The position numbers and the translations under genes were made by a program. From NCBI GenBank assembly GCA_035048485.1, contig CM068588.1, forward strand, positions 23,582,324 through 23,646,323: DNA of 64,000 nucleotides, written 5' to 3'. Numbering within the stretch: position 1 is the stretch's first letter; every line of letters starts with the position of its first letter. This stretch comes from Pteria penguin (Eukaryota > Mollusca > Bivalvia > Pterioida > Pteriidae). Below, one piece after another: positions 37,201 to 50,100 of the stretch. The notes beneath the pieces were generated by a model. That model saw only the letters and a list, made by a program, of their open reading frames with translations. It was not told the origin of the DNA and searched no databases.

Positions 37201-40200
37201 AATAGTGGTGGTTACCTATCACAAAGATATAGACATGTAATGGGGTAATAGTGGTGGTTACCTGTCCCATAGAGATAGACATGGGACGGGGTAATAGTGG
37301 TGGTTACCTGACACATAGAGATAGACATGGGACGGAGTAATAGTGGTGGTTACCTGACACATAGAGATAGACATGGGATGGGGTAATAGTGGTGGCTATC
37401 CGTCACATAGAGATATACATGGGACGGGGTAATAGTGGTGGTTATCTATCACATAGAGATAGACATGGGATGGGGAAATAGTGGTGGTTACCTGTCATAT
37501 AGAGATAGACATGGAATTGAGTAATAGTGGTGGTTACCTGACACATAGAGATGGACATGGGACGGGGTAATAGTGGTGGCTATCCGTCACATAGAGATAT
37601 ATATGGGACGGGGTAATAGTGGTGGTTACCTGACCCATAGAGATGGACATGGGACGGTGTAATAGTGGTGGCTATCCGTCACATAGAGATAGACATGGGA
37701 CGGGGTAATAGTGGTGGTTACCTGTCAAATAGAGATATACATGGGATGGGATAATAGTGGTGGTTACCTGCACATAGAGATAGACATGGGATGGTGTAAT
37801 AGTGGTGGTTACCTGACACATAGAGATAGAGTCATGGAATGGGGTAATAGTGGTGGTTACCTGTCACATAGAGATAGGCATGGAATGGGGTAATAGTGGT
37901 GGCTATCCGTCACATAGAGATAAACATGGGATGGGGTAATAGTGATGGTTGCCTATCACATAGAGATAGCCATGGGATGGGGTAATAGTGGTGGTTACCT
38001 GTCACATAGAGATAGACATGGGACGGGGTAATAGTGGTGGTTACCTGTCACATAGAGATAGACATGGGACGGGGTAATAGTGGTGGCTATCCGTCACATA
38101 GAGATAAACATGGGATGGGGTAATAGTGATGGTTGCCTATCACATAGAGATAGACATGGATTGGGGTAATAGTGGTGGTTACCTGTCACATAGAGATAGA
38201 CATGGGATAGGGTAATAGTGGTGGTTACCTATCACAAAGATATAGACATGTAATGGGGTAATAGTGGTGGTTACCTGTCCCATAGAGATAGACATGGGAT
38301 GGGGTAATAGTGGTGGTTATCTATCACATAGAGATAGACATGGGATGGGGTAATAGTGGTGGTTACCTATCACATAGTGATAGACATGGGATGGGGTAAT
38401 AGTGGTGGTTACCTGTCACATAGAGATAGACATGGGATAGGGTAATAGTGGTGGTTACCTGTCACATAGAGATAGACATTGGATAGGGTAATAGTGGTGT
38501 ATACCTGTCATATAGAAATAGACATGAGATGGGGTAATAGAGGTGGTTACCTGTCACATAGAGATAGACATGGGATAGGGTAATAGTGGTGTATACCTGT
38601 CATATAGAGATAGACATGAGATGGGGTAATAGAGGTGGTTACCTGTCACATAGAGATAGACATGGGATAGGGTAATAGTGGTGTATACCTGTCATATAGA
38701 GATAGACATGGGATGGGGTAATAGTGGTGGTTACCTATCACATAGAGATAGACATGGGACGGGGTAATAGTGGTGGTGACCTGTCACATAGAGATAGACA
38801 TGGATTGGGGTAATAGTGGTGGTGACCTGTCACATAGAGATAGACATGGATTGGGGTAATAGTGGTGGTTACCTGTCACATAGAGATAGACATGGGATGG
38901 GGTAATAGTGGTGGTTATCTATCAGATAGAGATAGACATGGGATGGGGTAATAGTGGTGGTGACCTGTCACATAGAGATAGACATGGATTGGGGTAATAG
39001 TGGTGGTTTCCTGTCACATAGAGATAGACATGGGATATGGTAATAGTGGTGGTTACCTATCACAAATATATAGACATGGGATGAGGTAATAGTGGTGGTT
39101 ACCTGTCACATAGAGATAGACATGGGATGGGGTAATAGTGGTGGTTATCTATCACATAGAGATAGACATGGGATAGGGTAATAGTGGTGGTTACCTATCA
39201 CACAGAGATAGACATTGGATGGGGTAATAGTGATGGTTACCTATCACATAGTGATAGACATGGGATGGGATAATAGTGGTGGTTACCTGTCACATAGAGA
39301 TAGACATTGGGTAGGGTAATAGTGGTGTTTACCTGTCACATAGAGCTAGACATGAGATAGACAATAGTGATACCTATCTCTCATACGTAGAGCCAGCCAT
39401 TGGATGAGATAATATCGTGGTTTACATTTAACACACCGGTAGTGGGCTGTGGTAACCGGTCACAAAGAGTTCAAGAGAGCGGAAAATAGCGGCGATTATA
39501 TCTCACTAGCCAGCCGTGAAATGAGATAAAAGAGGTGGTTTAATATCACATCGAGCTAGCAATAACAACAGTGTATATTAGCCGTAAAAGTACTCTCTAA
39601 AATTCATTGCTCTAAGATTTGCAACATACATATGGGGCAAGGCTAATGCAAAGAATGATTTATATTCGCATATTCAATCACGTGATTTTGTATTGTTTTG
39701 CTTATTACATGCAATCAAATCACCATCTTTAAGACGGGTATGTACATGTAATAGTCCCTCAAAGATTATATGTACACACACCGTTAAACTTTTTGTAATT
39801 GATCACGTCACATGTTGCCATTTCTTTTCGGATTTTATTTTCTTACAGTGACAGCATTCGCTACGGAAGCTGATCTAAACACGTATAAAGTCACCAACCC
39901 CGGCTCTGTGTGGGCGGCCGTCATCTTTGATTCGTCGTCCTCCTACGCCTCTCTTCCTAAGGACGTGAAATACACACTTCGCGTGACGAGAAGAGAATCG
40001 TCTGACGAATGGAGAACAGACGATACTTTCCCTTTATTTCAACAATCCGGGTACCGTAACAATAAACCTAATGGTGGAGAACCTTGTAAGTTGCCATTGA
40101 AAGCTGTTATATATAAATAAACAAGTAAATGATGTTGACCACCGTCTATTCCGTATTCATATTATATTAATATACATGCTACTTTAATGAAAACTGTGTA

Positions 40201-43200
40201 CAGTTTTTGTAAATAATTGATTTTTCTCAAATGCACCTTTGGCACGGATTCCTAAAACCCTGTTTAATATTTCATTCCCTTGAATTTTGAATTATGATGA
40301 TGAATAATTGTAAAGAATCTTTTAACCATTAATGAAGTCAGTGTACAATTTCTATAAAATAATGGATTTTTCCATATTGAATCAATGACATTTCTTTAAT
40401 GCGCATTTAGAAGCCGATGTGGCCTAGCGGATAAAATGCTCGGCTTTGGTTGAGAGGTCCCGGGTTTGACTCCCGCCCTGGGAGCTCCGGTGTTTTTTCT
40501 TTCGGATAAGACAGTAAAAACCGAGGTCCCGTGTCATGGTGGGCGTGGCATGTAAAAGATCCCTCACTGCTTCGGGTGGCTCCGTTGCAAAGGCCTAAAT
40601 TTGATGCAATGCATCAGGCACCGTCACCATAGACGTGAAGTGATCGTGGAGTGACGTAAAACAATATTCAGTCAGTCTAATGCGCATTTTGACACTGATT
40701 CCTAAAACCCTGTTTAATATTTATTTCTCTTAAACCTTAAATAATGAATTCAAATAATTGTAAAGAATCGTTTTAACCCTTGGCAGATTATGACGACACA
40801 GGGTTCTTGGGACTTCAACTGACAGTGGACAATGCGATCATAAACGCGCAAGAAGGTGGCAATACGTTCGATTCCCTCACTATCAATATGCAAAAGATGT
40901 CCTACATTGCGCATGTCTCTGATGGATTAATTGTCGTTATACAGAATTGGCTTCCACTTTTTATTCTGCTTGCTTTCCTCATCACAGCGCTGCAGACGAC
41001 CAAAACTATAACGTACGAAAAGGAACGGAGACTAAAGGTAAATCCGAATCATGTGATGCATATCGATTGATACTCCAAGAAATACTTGCAACTTCGTCTG
41101 AATAAGTGTTGAAACAAGAAATGGCAATGAAGCGATCGGTAGAGTGTCAACTGAAAGGCATTACTGCTTTAATTACCGCAGTGGGTATGGGGAGCGAGAA
41201 TAAATTAAATAATTAAAGAGTGCGTTTTCAGATCAATAGAAAATATTATTATACATTATATACTAGCGAAAAGAAGAAACTATGTAGTTTAGTAATTTCA
41301 TTTATAGATTCATATACAAAATATTATGATACATTATGTATATTATTATTTAATATAATGCATTGTCTTTCAATTCAAACATCGAATGACGGATTATGCC
41401 CATTGTGGTTGATGCGAACAGCCACTAAAAAGTTTCACAAGCTTGATAGCATGTAATACCGCCATTTGCACCGATTTTTCTTCACACCTCCGACGCACTG
41501 AACGGATCAGGTTTTGCAGAAATGCCTGTGGAATGTTCCGCCATATGCGTAATAAAGAACGACGCAAAACGTCCGAAGTAGCAAAGGAAAGGGGGTGGGT
41601 GGGTTTGGATTTGGCTCTTAACATATATGTCGTTCCATTTTAATTTCATCCGAAACATATTCTATAGGCTATACATCCGGTGACATCGCAGGCCAGGGTA
41701 GCACATTTGGTATCAATGTAGTATTAAGTTTTCCATAGGACTACATGTTAATGAAATGAGAAATTTCTATGAAAAAGAGTATCATTTGAAGCTTCCTTTA
41801 TTTTACAATATAAAGATAGGTCCCCCATTAAACACAAAAAAAACTATACACCTCTGACACCGTGGCTTTTCATTTTCAAAATTTGCCTTGTTTGAACTTA
41901 CCCTCAGTCCGCAGAAAATGTGCTTGCTGAAAATACCTAGATCCTTGGTATGAAAAATACTGACCCATTAAATAGATTTTAACATTGTTACTTGTCAATA
42001 ATTATTATGAACTGCAAACTGCCTTGCCACATTGCTTTGAGACATCCCAACTTCCAGCATCCCAATAGCACGCAAAATCATGTGAGGTATATATCTCTCA
42101 ATCAAAATTTTATTCCAAACCCCGATGTTTTTCTGTTTCAATACATTGAATATTGTCAATGCATGCAAGAAATTCTAATCGATTACTAACCACGTGTCGC
42201 CTAGGTTCGAAATCCCAGAAAAGCGTGCTGTGGCTATCAAGGCGAATAGAACGCGATATTTAACAAATTGAGTACTCAAATGTGCATTAGTATATTACAG
42301 TGTGCCTTTAAGAATAAAAGGCGATCAAAGAATACTTTATATATTTTTATTTAATTTTTAAGTATACACAGTTTCTTTTTCCGTTAGTATATATAACTAA
42401 AAACAATGTTCTTTATGTTTACACATGATTAGGAAACTTTGCTCTATCACAAAATATTTACACCCGTTGCCTTTTCTTTAATACTTCTTTCATCGTGAGA
42501 TATTATTTATATAGGATTATGTATATGGTTAGCCGCAACTAGTGGCCCTAAATGAATCATTCATTTAGGGCCACTACTTGCGGCTAGTATATGGTATATA
42601 GGAATCACCCTGTCTGTCTGTCCGTCTGTCTATCAAGCTTGTTCGTGCTATAACTTCATGCTGTATTGCAGATTAGTAATATTTCACACAATTTTTGTTC
42701 ATCGCCCAAGGGTGTGTCATGACCTAGAACCAAGGTCTTATCTACAAGACTAAGGTCACAGTGTACACACCCAAAATTCTTGTCCGGGCCATTATTTCTT
42801 CGTGCTATTTCACACTTGTTATAGTGTGAGGATGATAGAAAGGGAGTGATACACTTGTTATAGTGTGAGGATGATAGAAAGGGAGTGATACACTTTTGAT
42901 AGTGTGAGGATGATAGAAAGGGAATGATACACTTGTTATAGTGTGAGGATGATAGAATGGGAGTGATACACATGTTATAGTGTGAGGAGGATAGACAGGG
43001 GGTGATACACTTGTTATAGTGTGAGGATGATAGAAAAGGAGTGATACACTTGTTATAGTGTGAGGATGATAGAAAGTGAGTGATACACTTGTTATACTGT
43101 GAGGATGATAGAAAGGGAATGATACCCTTGTTATATTGTGAGGATGATAGAAAGGGAGTTATACACTTGTTATAGTGTGAGGATGATAGAATGGGAGTTA

Positions 43201-46200
43201 TACACTTGTTATAGTGTAAGGATAATAGAATGGGAATGATACACTTGTTATACTGTGAGGATGATAGAAAGGGAGTGATACACTTGTTATACTGTGAGGA
43301 TGATAGAAAGGGATTGATGCACTTGTTATAGTGTGAGGACGATAGAAAGGGAGTGATACACTTGTTATAGTGTGAGGACGATAGAAAGGGAGTGATACAC
43401 TTGTTATAGTGTGAGGACGATAGAAAGGGAGTGATACACTTGTTATACTGTGAGGATGATAGAAAGGGAGTGATACACTTGTTATACTGTGAGGACGATA
43501 GAAAGGGAGTGATACACTTGTTTTACTGTGAGGATGATAGAAAGGGAGTGATACACTTGTTTTAGTGTGAGGATGATAGAAAGGGAGTGATACACTTGTT
43601 ATACTGTGAGGACGATAGAAAGGGAGTGATACACTTGTTTTACTGTGAGGATGATAGAAAGGGAGTGATACACTTGTTTTACTGTGAGGATGGTAAAAAG
43701 GGAGTAATATACTTGTTATACTGTGAGGATGATAGAAAGGGAGTGATACACTTGTTATACAGTGAGGATGATAGAAAGGGAGTGATACACTTGTTTTACT
43801 GTGAGGACGATAGAAAGGGAGTGATACACTTGTTATACTGTGAGGATGATAGAAAGGGAGTGATACACTTGTTATACTGTGAGGACGATAGAAAGGGAGT
43901 GATACACTTGTTTTACTGTGAGGATGATAGAAAGGGAGTGATACACTTGTTATACTGTGAGGATGATAGAAAGGGAGTGATACACTTGTTATACTGTGAG
44001 GACGATAGAAAGGGAGTGATACACTTGTTATAGTGTGAGGATGATAGAAAGGGATTGTACACCTGTTATAGTGTGAGGATGATAGAAAGGGATTGATGCA
44101 CCTGTTATAGTGTGAAAATGATAGACAGGGATTGATGCACTTGTTATAGTCTCAGGATGACAGACAGGGGGTAATGCACTTGTTATAGTGTGAGGATGAT
44201 AGAAAGGGAGTGATACACTTCTTACAGTGTGAGGAGGAGAGAAAGGGAGTGATACACTTGTTATAGTGTGAGGATGATAGAAAGGGAGTTATACACTTGT
44301 TTTAGTGTGAGGATGATAGAATAGGAGTTATACACTTGTTATAGTGTAAGGATAATAGAATAGGAATGATACACTTGTTATAGTGTGAGGATGATAGAAA
44401 GGGAGTGATACACTTGTTATACTGTGAGGATGATAGAATGGGAGTGATACACTTGTTATACTGTGAGGATGATAGAAAGGGAATGATACCATTCTTATAT
44501 TGTGAGGATGATAGAAAGGGAGTTATACACTTGTTATAGTGTGAGGATGATAGAAAGGGAGTGATACACTTGTTATACTGTGAGGACGATAGAAAGGGAG
44601 TGATACACTTGTTATACTGTGAGGACGATAGAAAGGGAGTGATACACTTGTTATACTGTGAGGACGATAGAAAGGGAATGATACACTTGTTATATTGTGA
44701 GGACGATAGAAAGGGAGTGATACACTTGTTATACTGTGAGGATGATAGAAAGGGAGTGATACACTTGTTATACTGTGAGGATGATAGAATGGGAGTGATA
44801 CACTTGTTATACTGTGAGGACGATAGAAAGGGAGTGATACACTTGTTATACTGTGAGGATGATAGAATGGGAGTGATACACTTGTTATACTGTGAGGACG
44901 ATAGAAAGGGAATGATACACTTGTTATACTGTGAGGACGATAGAAAGGGAGTGATACACTTGTTATACTATGAGGATGATAGAAAGGGAGTGATACACTT
45001 GTTATAGTGTGAGGATGATAGAATGGGAGTGATACACTTGTTATAGTGTAAGGATAATAGAATGGGAATGATACACTTGTTATAGTGTGAGGATGATAGA
45101 AAGGGAGTGATACACTTGTTATACTGTGAGGATGATAGAATGGGAGTGATACACTTGTTATACTATGAGGATGATAGAAAGGGAATGATACACTTGTTAT
45201 ATTGTGAGGATGATAGAAAGGGAGGTATACACTTGTTATAGTGTGAGGATGATAGAATGGGAGTTATACACTTGTTATAGTGTAAGGATAATAGAAAGGG
45301 AATGATACACTTGTTATACTGTGAGGATGATAGAAAGGGAGTGATACACTTGTTATATTGTGAGGACGATAGAAAGGGAGTGATACACTTGTTATACTAT
45401 GAGGATGATAGAAAGGGAGTGATACACTTGTTATACTGTGAGGATGATAGAAAGGGAGTGATACACTTGTTATACTGTGAGGACGATAGAAAGGGAGTGA
45501 TACACTTGTTATACTGTGAGGACGATAGAAAGGGAGTGATACACTTGTTATACTGTGAGGATGATAGAAAGGGAGTGATACACTTGTTATAGTGTGAGGA
45601 TGATAGAAAAGGAGTGATACACTTGTTATAGTGTGAGGTCGATAGAAAGGGAGTGATACACTTGTTATACTGTGAGGATGATAGAAAGGAAGTGATACAC
45701 TTGTTATACTGTGAGGACGATAGAAAGGGAGTGATACACTTGTTATATTGTGAGGATGATAGAAAGGGAGTTATACACTTGTTATATTGTGAGGATGATG
45801 GAAAGGGAGTGATACACTTGTTATACTGTGAGGATGAAACAGGGAGTGTTGTATCGTTTGTGATGGTGGTGAAACACTCATATAGTCTAAGGATTATGAG
45901 AAGGGAATAATGCACTATTATAGAATGAGGATAAAAGAAAGGGACTGATGCACTTTATGCAGTGGCGGATCCAGGATTTCCGAAAAAAGGGGGGCGCATG
46001 TGAAAGTCAAATATTAGCCTATTTACTCAGCAATTTTGGATTTCAAATCTGGAACATTACTAGTAAATATGTGGCGAAAAAGGGGACTCTAAATCCGCCA
46101 CTATTATAGGGTTAGAATAAATGCCGTCGCTAGTTTTTAAATGTACCAGGAGTGTTCCACCAAAGGTTAAGGTGAAATAAACGAAGTGTAATGTGAAACA

Positions 46201-47020
46201 TTCACCAATCAATCGATCAATCAATCATTTAAGCAAATATTTGTACTCAGTTTCTGTTCAGAGTCATGAAATTTAGTATTTTCGATAAAATGGCAACATT
46301 CTGACAGATCTGAAGATCATTTGAGTACCCATATTAATTGGTTCTCCTCTGATATCCAGGGATCCGAGAATGTTGGTGAAATCTTACAAATACCTCTCCT
46401 TAAATTATCTCCTTGTTTTTACATTACAGGAAGCGATGACCTTAATGGGAATGAATTCTGTCATTTACTGGATAGTCGTTGTTCTCAAGGCTCTCATCTT
46501 CAGTTTCATTGCCATTATTTTATTCACCATTATTTTGAAAGTAAAGACTGGCCCCAATGGAAGCGTCTTGACAGAGTCATCTGGTGCCGTGGTTTTCCTT
46601 TTCCTCCTTGTGTACTCTGTAGCTCTGATAGCTTTCTGTGTCATGATGAGCACCTTCTTCAGTAAAGGTATGGATATATATATCTTTAATTTTATGTATA
46701 ATTATCTCAGATAATAAGTGTCATTTAAAGCCTACAAAGTATGCCGTGTTACGATTTTTAAAGGTGTCATTTGATAACTTTTGATTTTTCTGAGCAGAAA
46801 AATCGAAAGTTATCAAATGACAAAGGAAACAATTTCAAGTGTAATAACACTGTTCGGTACATAACACCATAGGCACTTGTTTCATGCAGGCACGCCCCTC
46901 TTATAACTTTCTATTACTGTATAAGAGGGGCGTGCCTGCATGAAACAAGTGCCTATGCATAACACGCACCGCCGGCTAAGGGTCGATTTAAAACCACCTT
47001 AGCTTCAGTTCAAACCAAAT

Positions 47021-47071
<51 letters not shown>

Positions 47072-47073
47072 TT

Positions 47074-47112
<39 letters not shown>

Positions 47113-50100
47113 TACCATATAAGACATCTGGTGATACAATGATGACAACACAAATTTGTGTTTATTTGACAGCAAATGTAGCCTCCAACACTGCAGCCGT
47201 AATGTACATCTGTATGTACGTGCCTTGGTTCTTCTTGACTTCTCGGTATGAGGACATGGAGGTGAATACCAAAGTAGCCTCCTGTCTCTTGTTTAATACA
47301 GCGATGGCTATGGGCTTTAACGTCATAGGGATTCACGAAAGCACAGGTAAAGAGATCACTTGCATAAAAAGTCCATGTGAAAACAATTATTCAAAGGAAA
47401 AATACAATAAAAAGTGGGAGAAATCACAGGTAAATACAATCAACAAGTAAGTATGTTACAGACACTGAACCACGATCCCCCATGTCAGAAATAGGGTCAG
47501 TAAAATATAACTTTCTCACTGTTATGTAAACACAGTCTAACACAATGCCCGTCTTTTTAGAACAAGATTATACATGAAACAGTCAAATTCAGTTTCCCTG
47601 ATAAGCTCGGCTTCAGTATCGGATGACGTAGACAGTCGAACTATATTTTGTTTAAATGACTATGCCATCTTCGTTCTACTGCACTACGCGCAGAAAAACG
47701 AAACGGAGCCTTGGTTTGCCAAGATGTTACTTCACAAGAAAGAGTATTTATATTCCATATGTACATTCCTCAGAATTGGTACCGGTGTTTTCGATCATCT
47801 GACTTTGATTGTGGAGTCAATTTTCAAAAACTTTAACCTTGGTCATATATTTTTACACGGTAACAGGTATTGCTTCCATAATTTAGAATCTGTATTCCGT
47901 GTTACTGTGGGTATTGATTAATCATGAATATCACATTTTCATTTTAACAATGATCTTAGGCATCTTTTTTTTGAATAGTAAGTGGTATGTCTTTCACATT
48001 TTGCATATATAATTCTTGTGACAAAAGCTTTTGAATTGATATAATATTTTCTTACTTTGTGATCTTGACCTTGAAATAGGAGTCAATTTTCAAAATCATT
48101 AACTTGGTCATATCTTTTGAGTAGTATGAGGTATTGTTTTCATATTTACCATCTCTTTGTCTCGTGGCTAAAGTGTTTTTATTTACTTTGTGGCCTTGGT
48201 ATTGACCTTAAAGTTTATTTTGAAACACTTTAACCTTGACTGATCCTTTTGATTCAAATGAGCTGTATATAATTATACATTATATCTTGGCAATATCTGA
48301 TAGCAAAGACAAGGTACTTATTATTGTCAAAAATTTATTTTGTGCGTAGTCATTCCCAAATATAATGTTACGCTTTCATACACCAGCAATATGGACGTAA
48401 CTTAATATTCTGTTTTCAATATTTCCCACTTGATAAAGGCAACGCGGCCGAAAATTTGTGGACATTCGAGTGTTTTGTTGTGTATTCAAAAACAAAACGA
48501 AAAGTGTGAATACAGACTATAACACAGCTATAGGGCAGTTAACAGAAACAGCATGAAGGCATAATGAAAATTATAACGAAGTGTCAAAATGGAGAAGATG
48601 TAAATTATTTGTATTGCTGTTAACATCAAATTAGTGTCAGACGAAAGCATATTCGTGCTATATCACTATTACACAAATAACAACCTGCTATGATTGTCAT
48701 AAGTGGACCCTCTAGAATCCTGAGGTGAAAGCATGTGTCTGGTAGGAGATGCATCTCCTTTCGGCTAGCGACACCCGCTATAAATCTCCCATAAATACAA
48801 ATAACACCAACATATTTCAATACTGAAAACTTAGTATCATTATAAATTGGCGGTGATGAAAAAATCAACACTTAGAGGCACTTTTCGGGTACTGCAAATG
48901 AAATAAGTATGGAAATCAAAGTTTCTGTTGCTATGACCTAACAACTCTACTCATATACTAAATATAGAACATATATACCTTTTAATTTTGTGCACCATAT
49001 GCGCATTTCGAGAAGTTATGTCTCTTCAGTGATGCTCGGGGCCGAATGATTGGAATTCTCAAAATATACAAAAATATGAAGACCTTACATCAAAATATTA
49101 ATCGCGACTGTTTTCAAGCTCACAGAATGATTGGCTATTTAACACAGGTGCTGGAGCACAAATGAGTAATCTACACAAAGCTGCCACCATCGATGACAAC
49201 CTCTCCCTGCTGCTGGTCATGGTCATGCTACTAGTAGATGCCGTTATCATGTTAATCATAGCCTGGTATGTCGGCAACGTGTTCCCTGGGGAAGTGGGTG
49301 TACCCAAACCATTCTACTTTCCTTTTACAGTAAGTACTGCAAAGTCTCACAATATGTTGTTTACTTATGAGCATTTTATAACCAGTAAAAGACACTCTTT
49401 TCACATGATTTTATAACCATACAAGAATAAAACTGCCTTTAATCAATGTGCGATATAAATATCCAGCGCATAATTCTTCCACATAGCTATAACTAATACA
49501 ATATTTTATACAAAAGTATTATTTTCTTTATACATATTATTGATTTTTTCGGTTTCTTGCCAGAGAATTTGATCAGATGTTGTAAAGAAATATCCATGGC
49601 AGAAATACTTAACACTTTTTGCTATTCATAATTCCATAATATTTTCTATATTTTTCCTTGATATTAGAAAGTTTTTTCGCCGGTTTGATACTCAAAAAAA
49701 GATATATTAAAACATAGAATATAGTGTGAAGTAAATGTCTTTTTACAACTCTTCTTGCACGTTGTCTATCTCTTGTGATTTATATGATGTCTTTTGACAA
49801 CTATTCTTGTATGTTGTCTATAGGTGTACTCTATTTGCTGTTGTTTGATGTCTTTTGCCTTCTATTCCTTTATGTTGTCTATCGATGTCCATTGACCACT
49901 CTTCCTGTACATTGTCTATTGGTGTACCTGATTTCCTCTGTCAATTCTTCCTGTACATTGTCTATTGATGTACCTGATTTCCTCTGACAACTCTTCCTGT
50001 ACATTGTCTATTGGTGTAACTGATTTCCTCTGACAACTCTTCCGTTACGTTGTCTATCGGTGTGCCCTGATGTCCTCTGACAACACTTTTTGTACCATTT

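Noticed and set aside
43587..45910. Repeat protein genes made of [13 protein letters not shown] units
   Set aside because: The frame follows from a 39-bp period. Neighbouring units have stops, and no promoter, splice link or conserved domain is visible inside the ABCA intron.
47574..47921. 115-codon open frame in ABCA intron 5
   Set aside because: It overlaps a diverged repeat also present at 48080 and 48212 and shows no domain.
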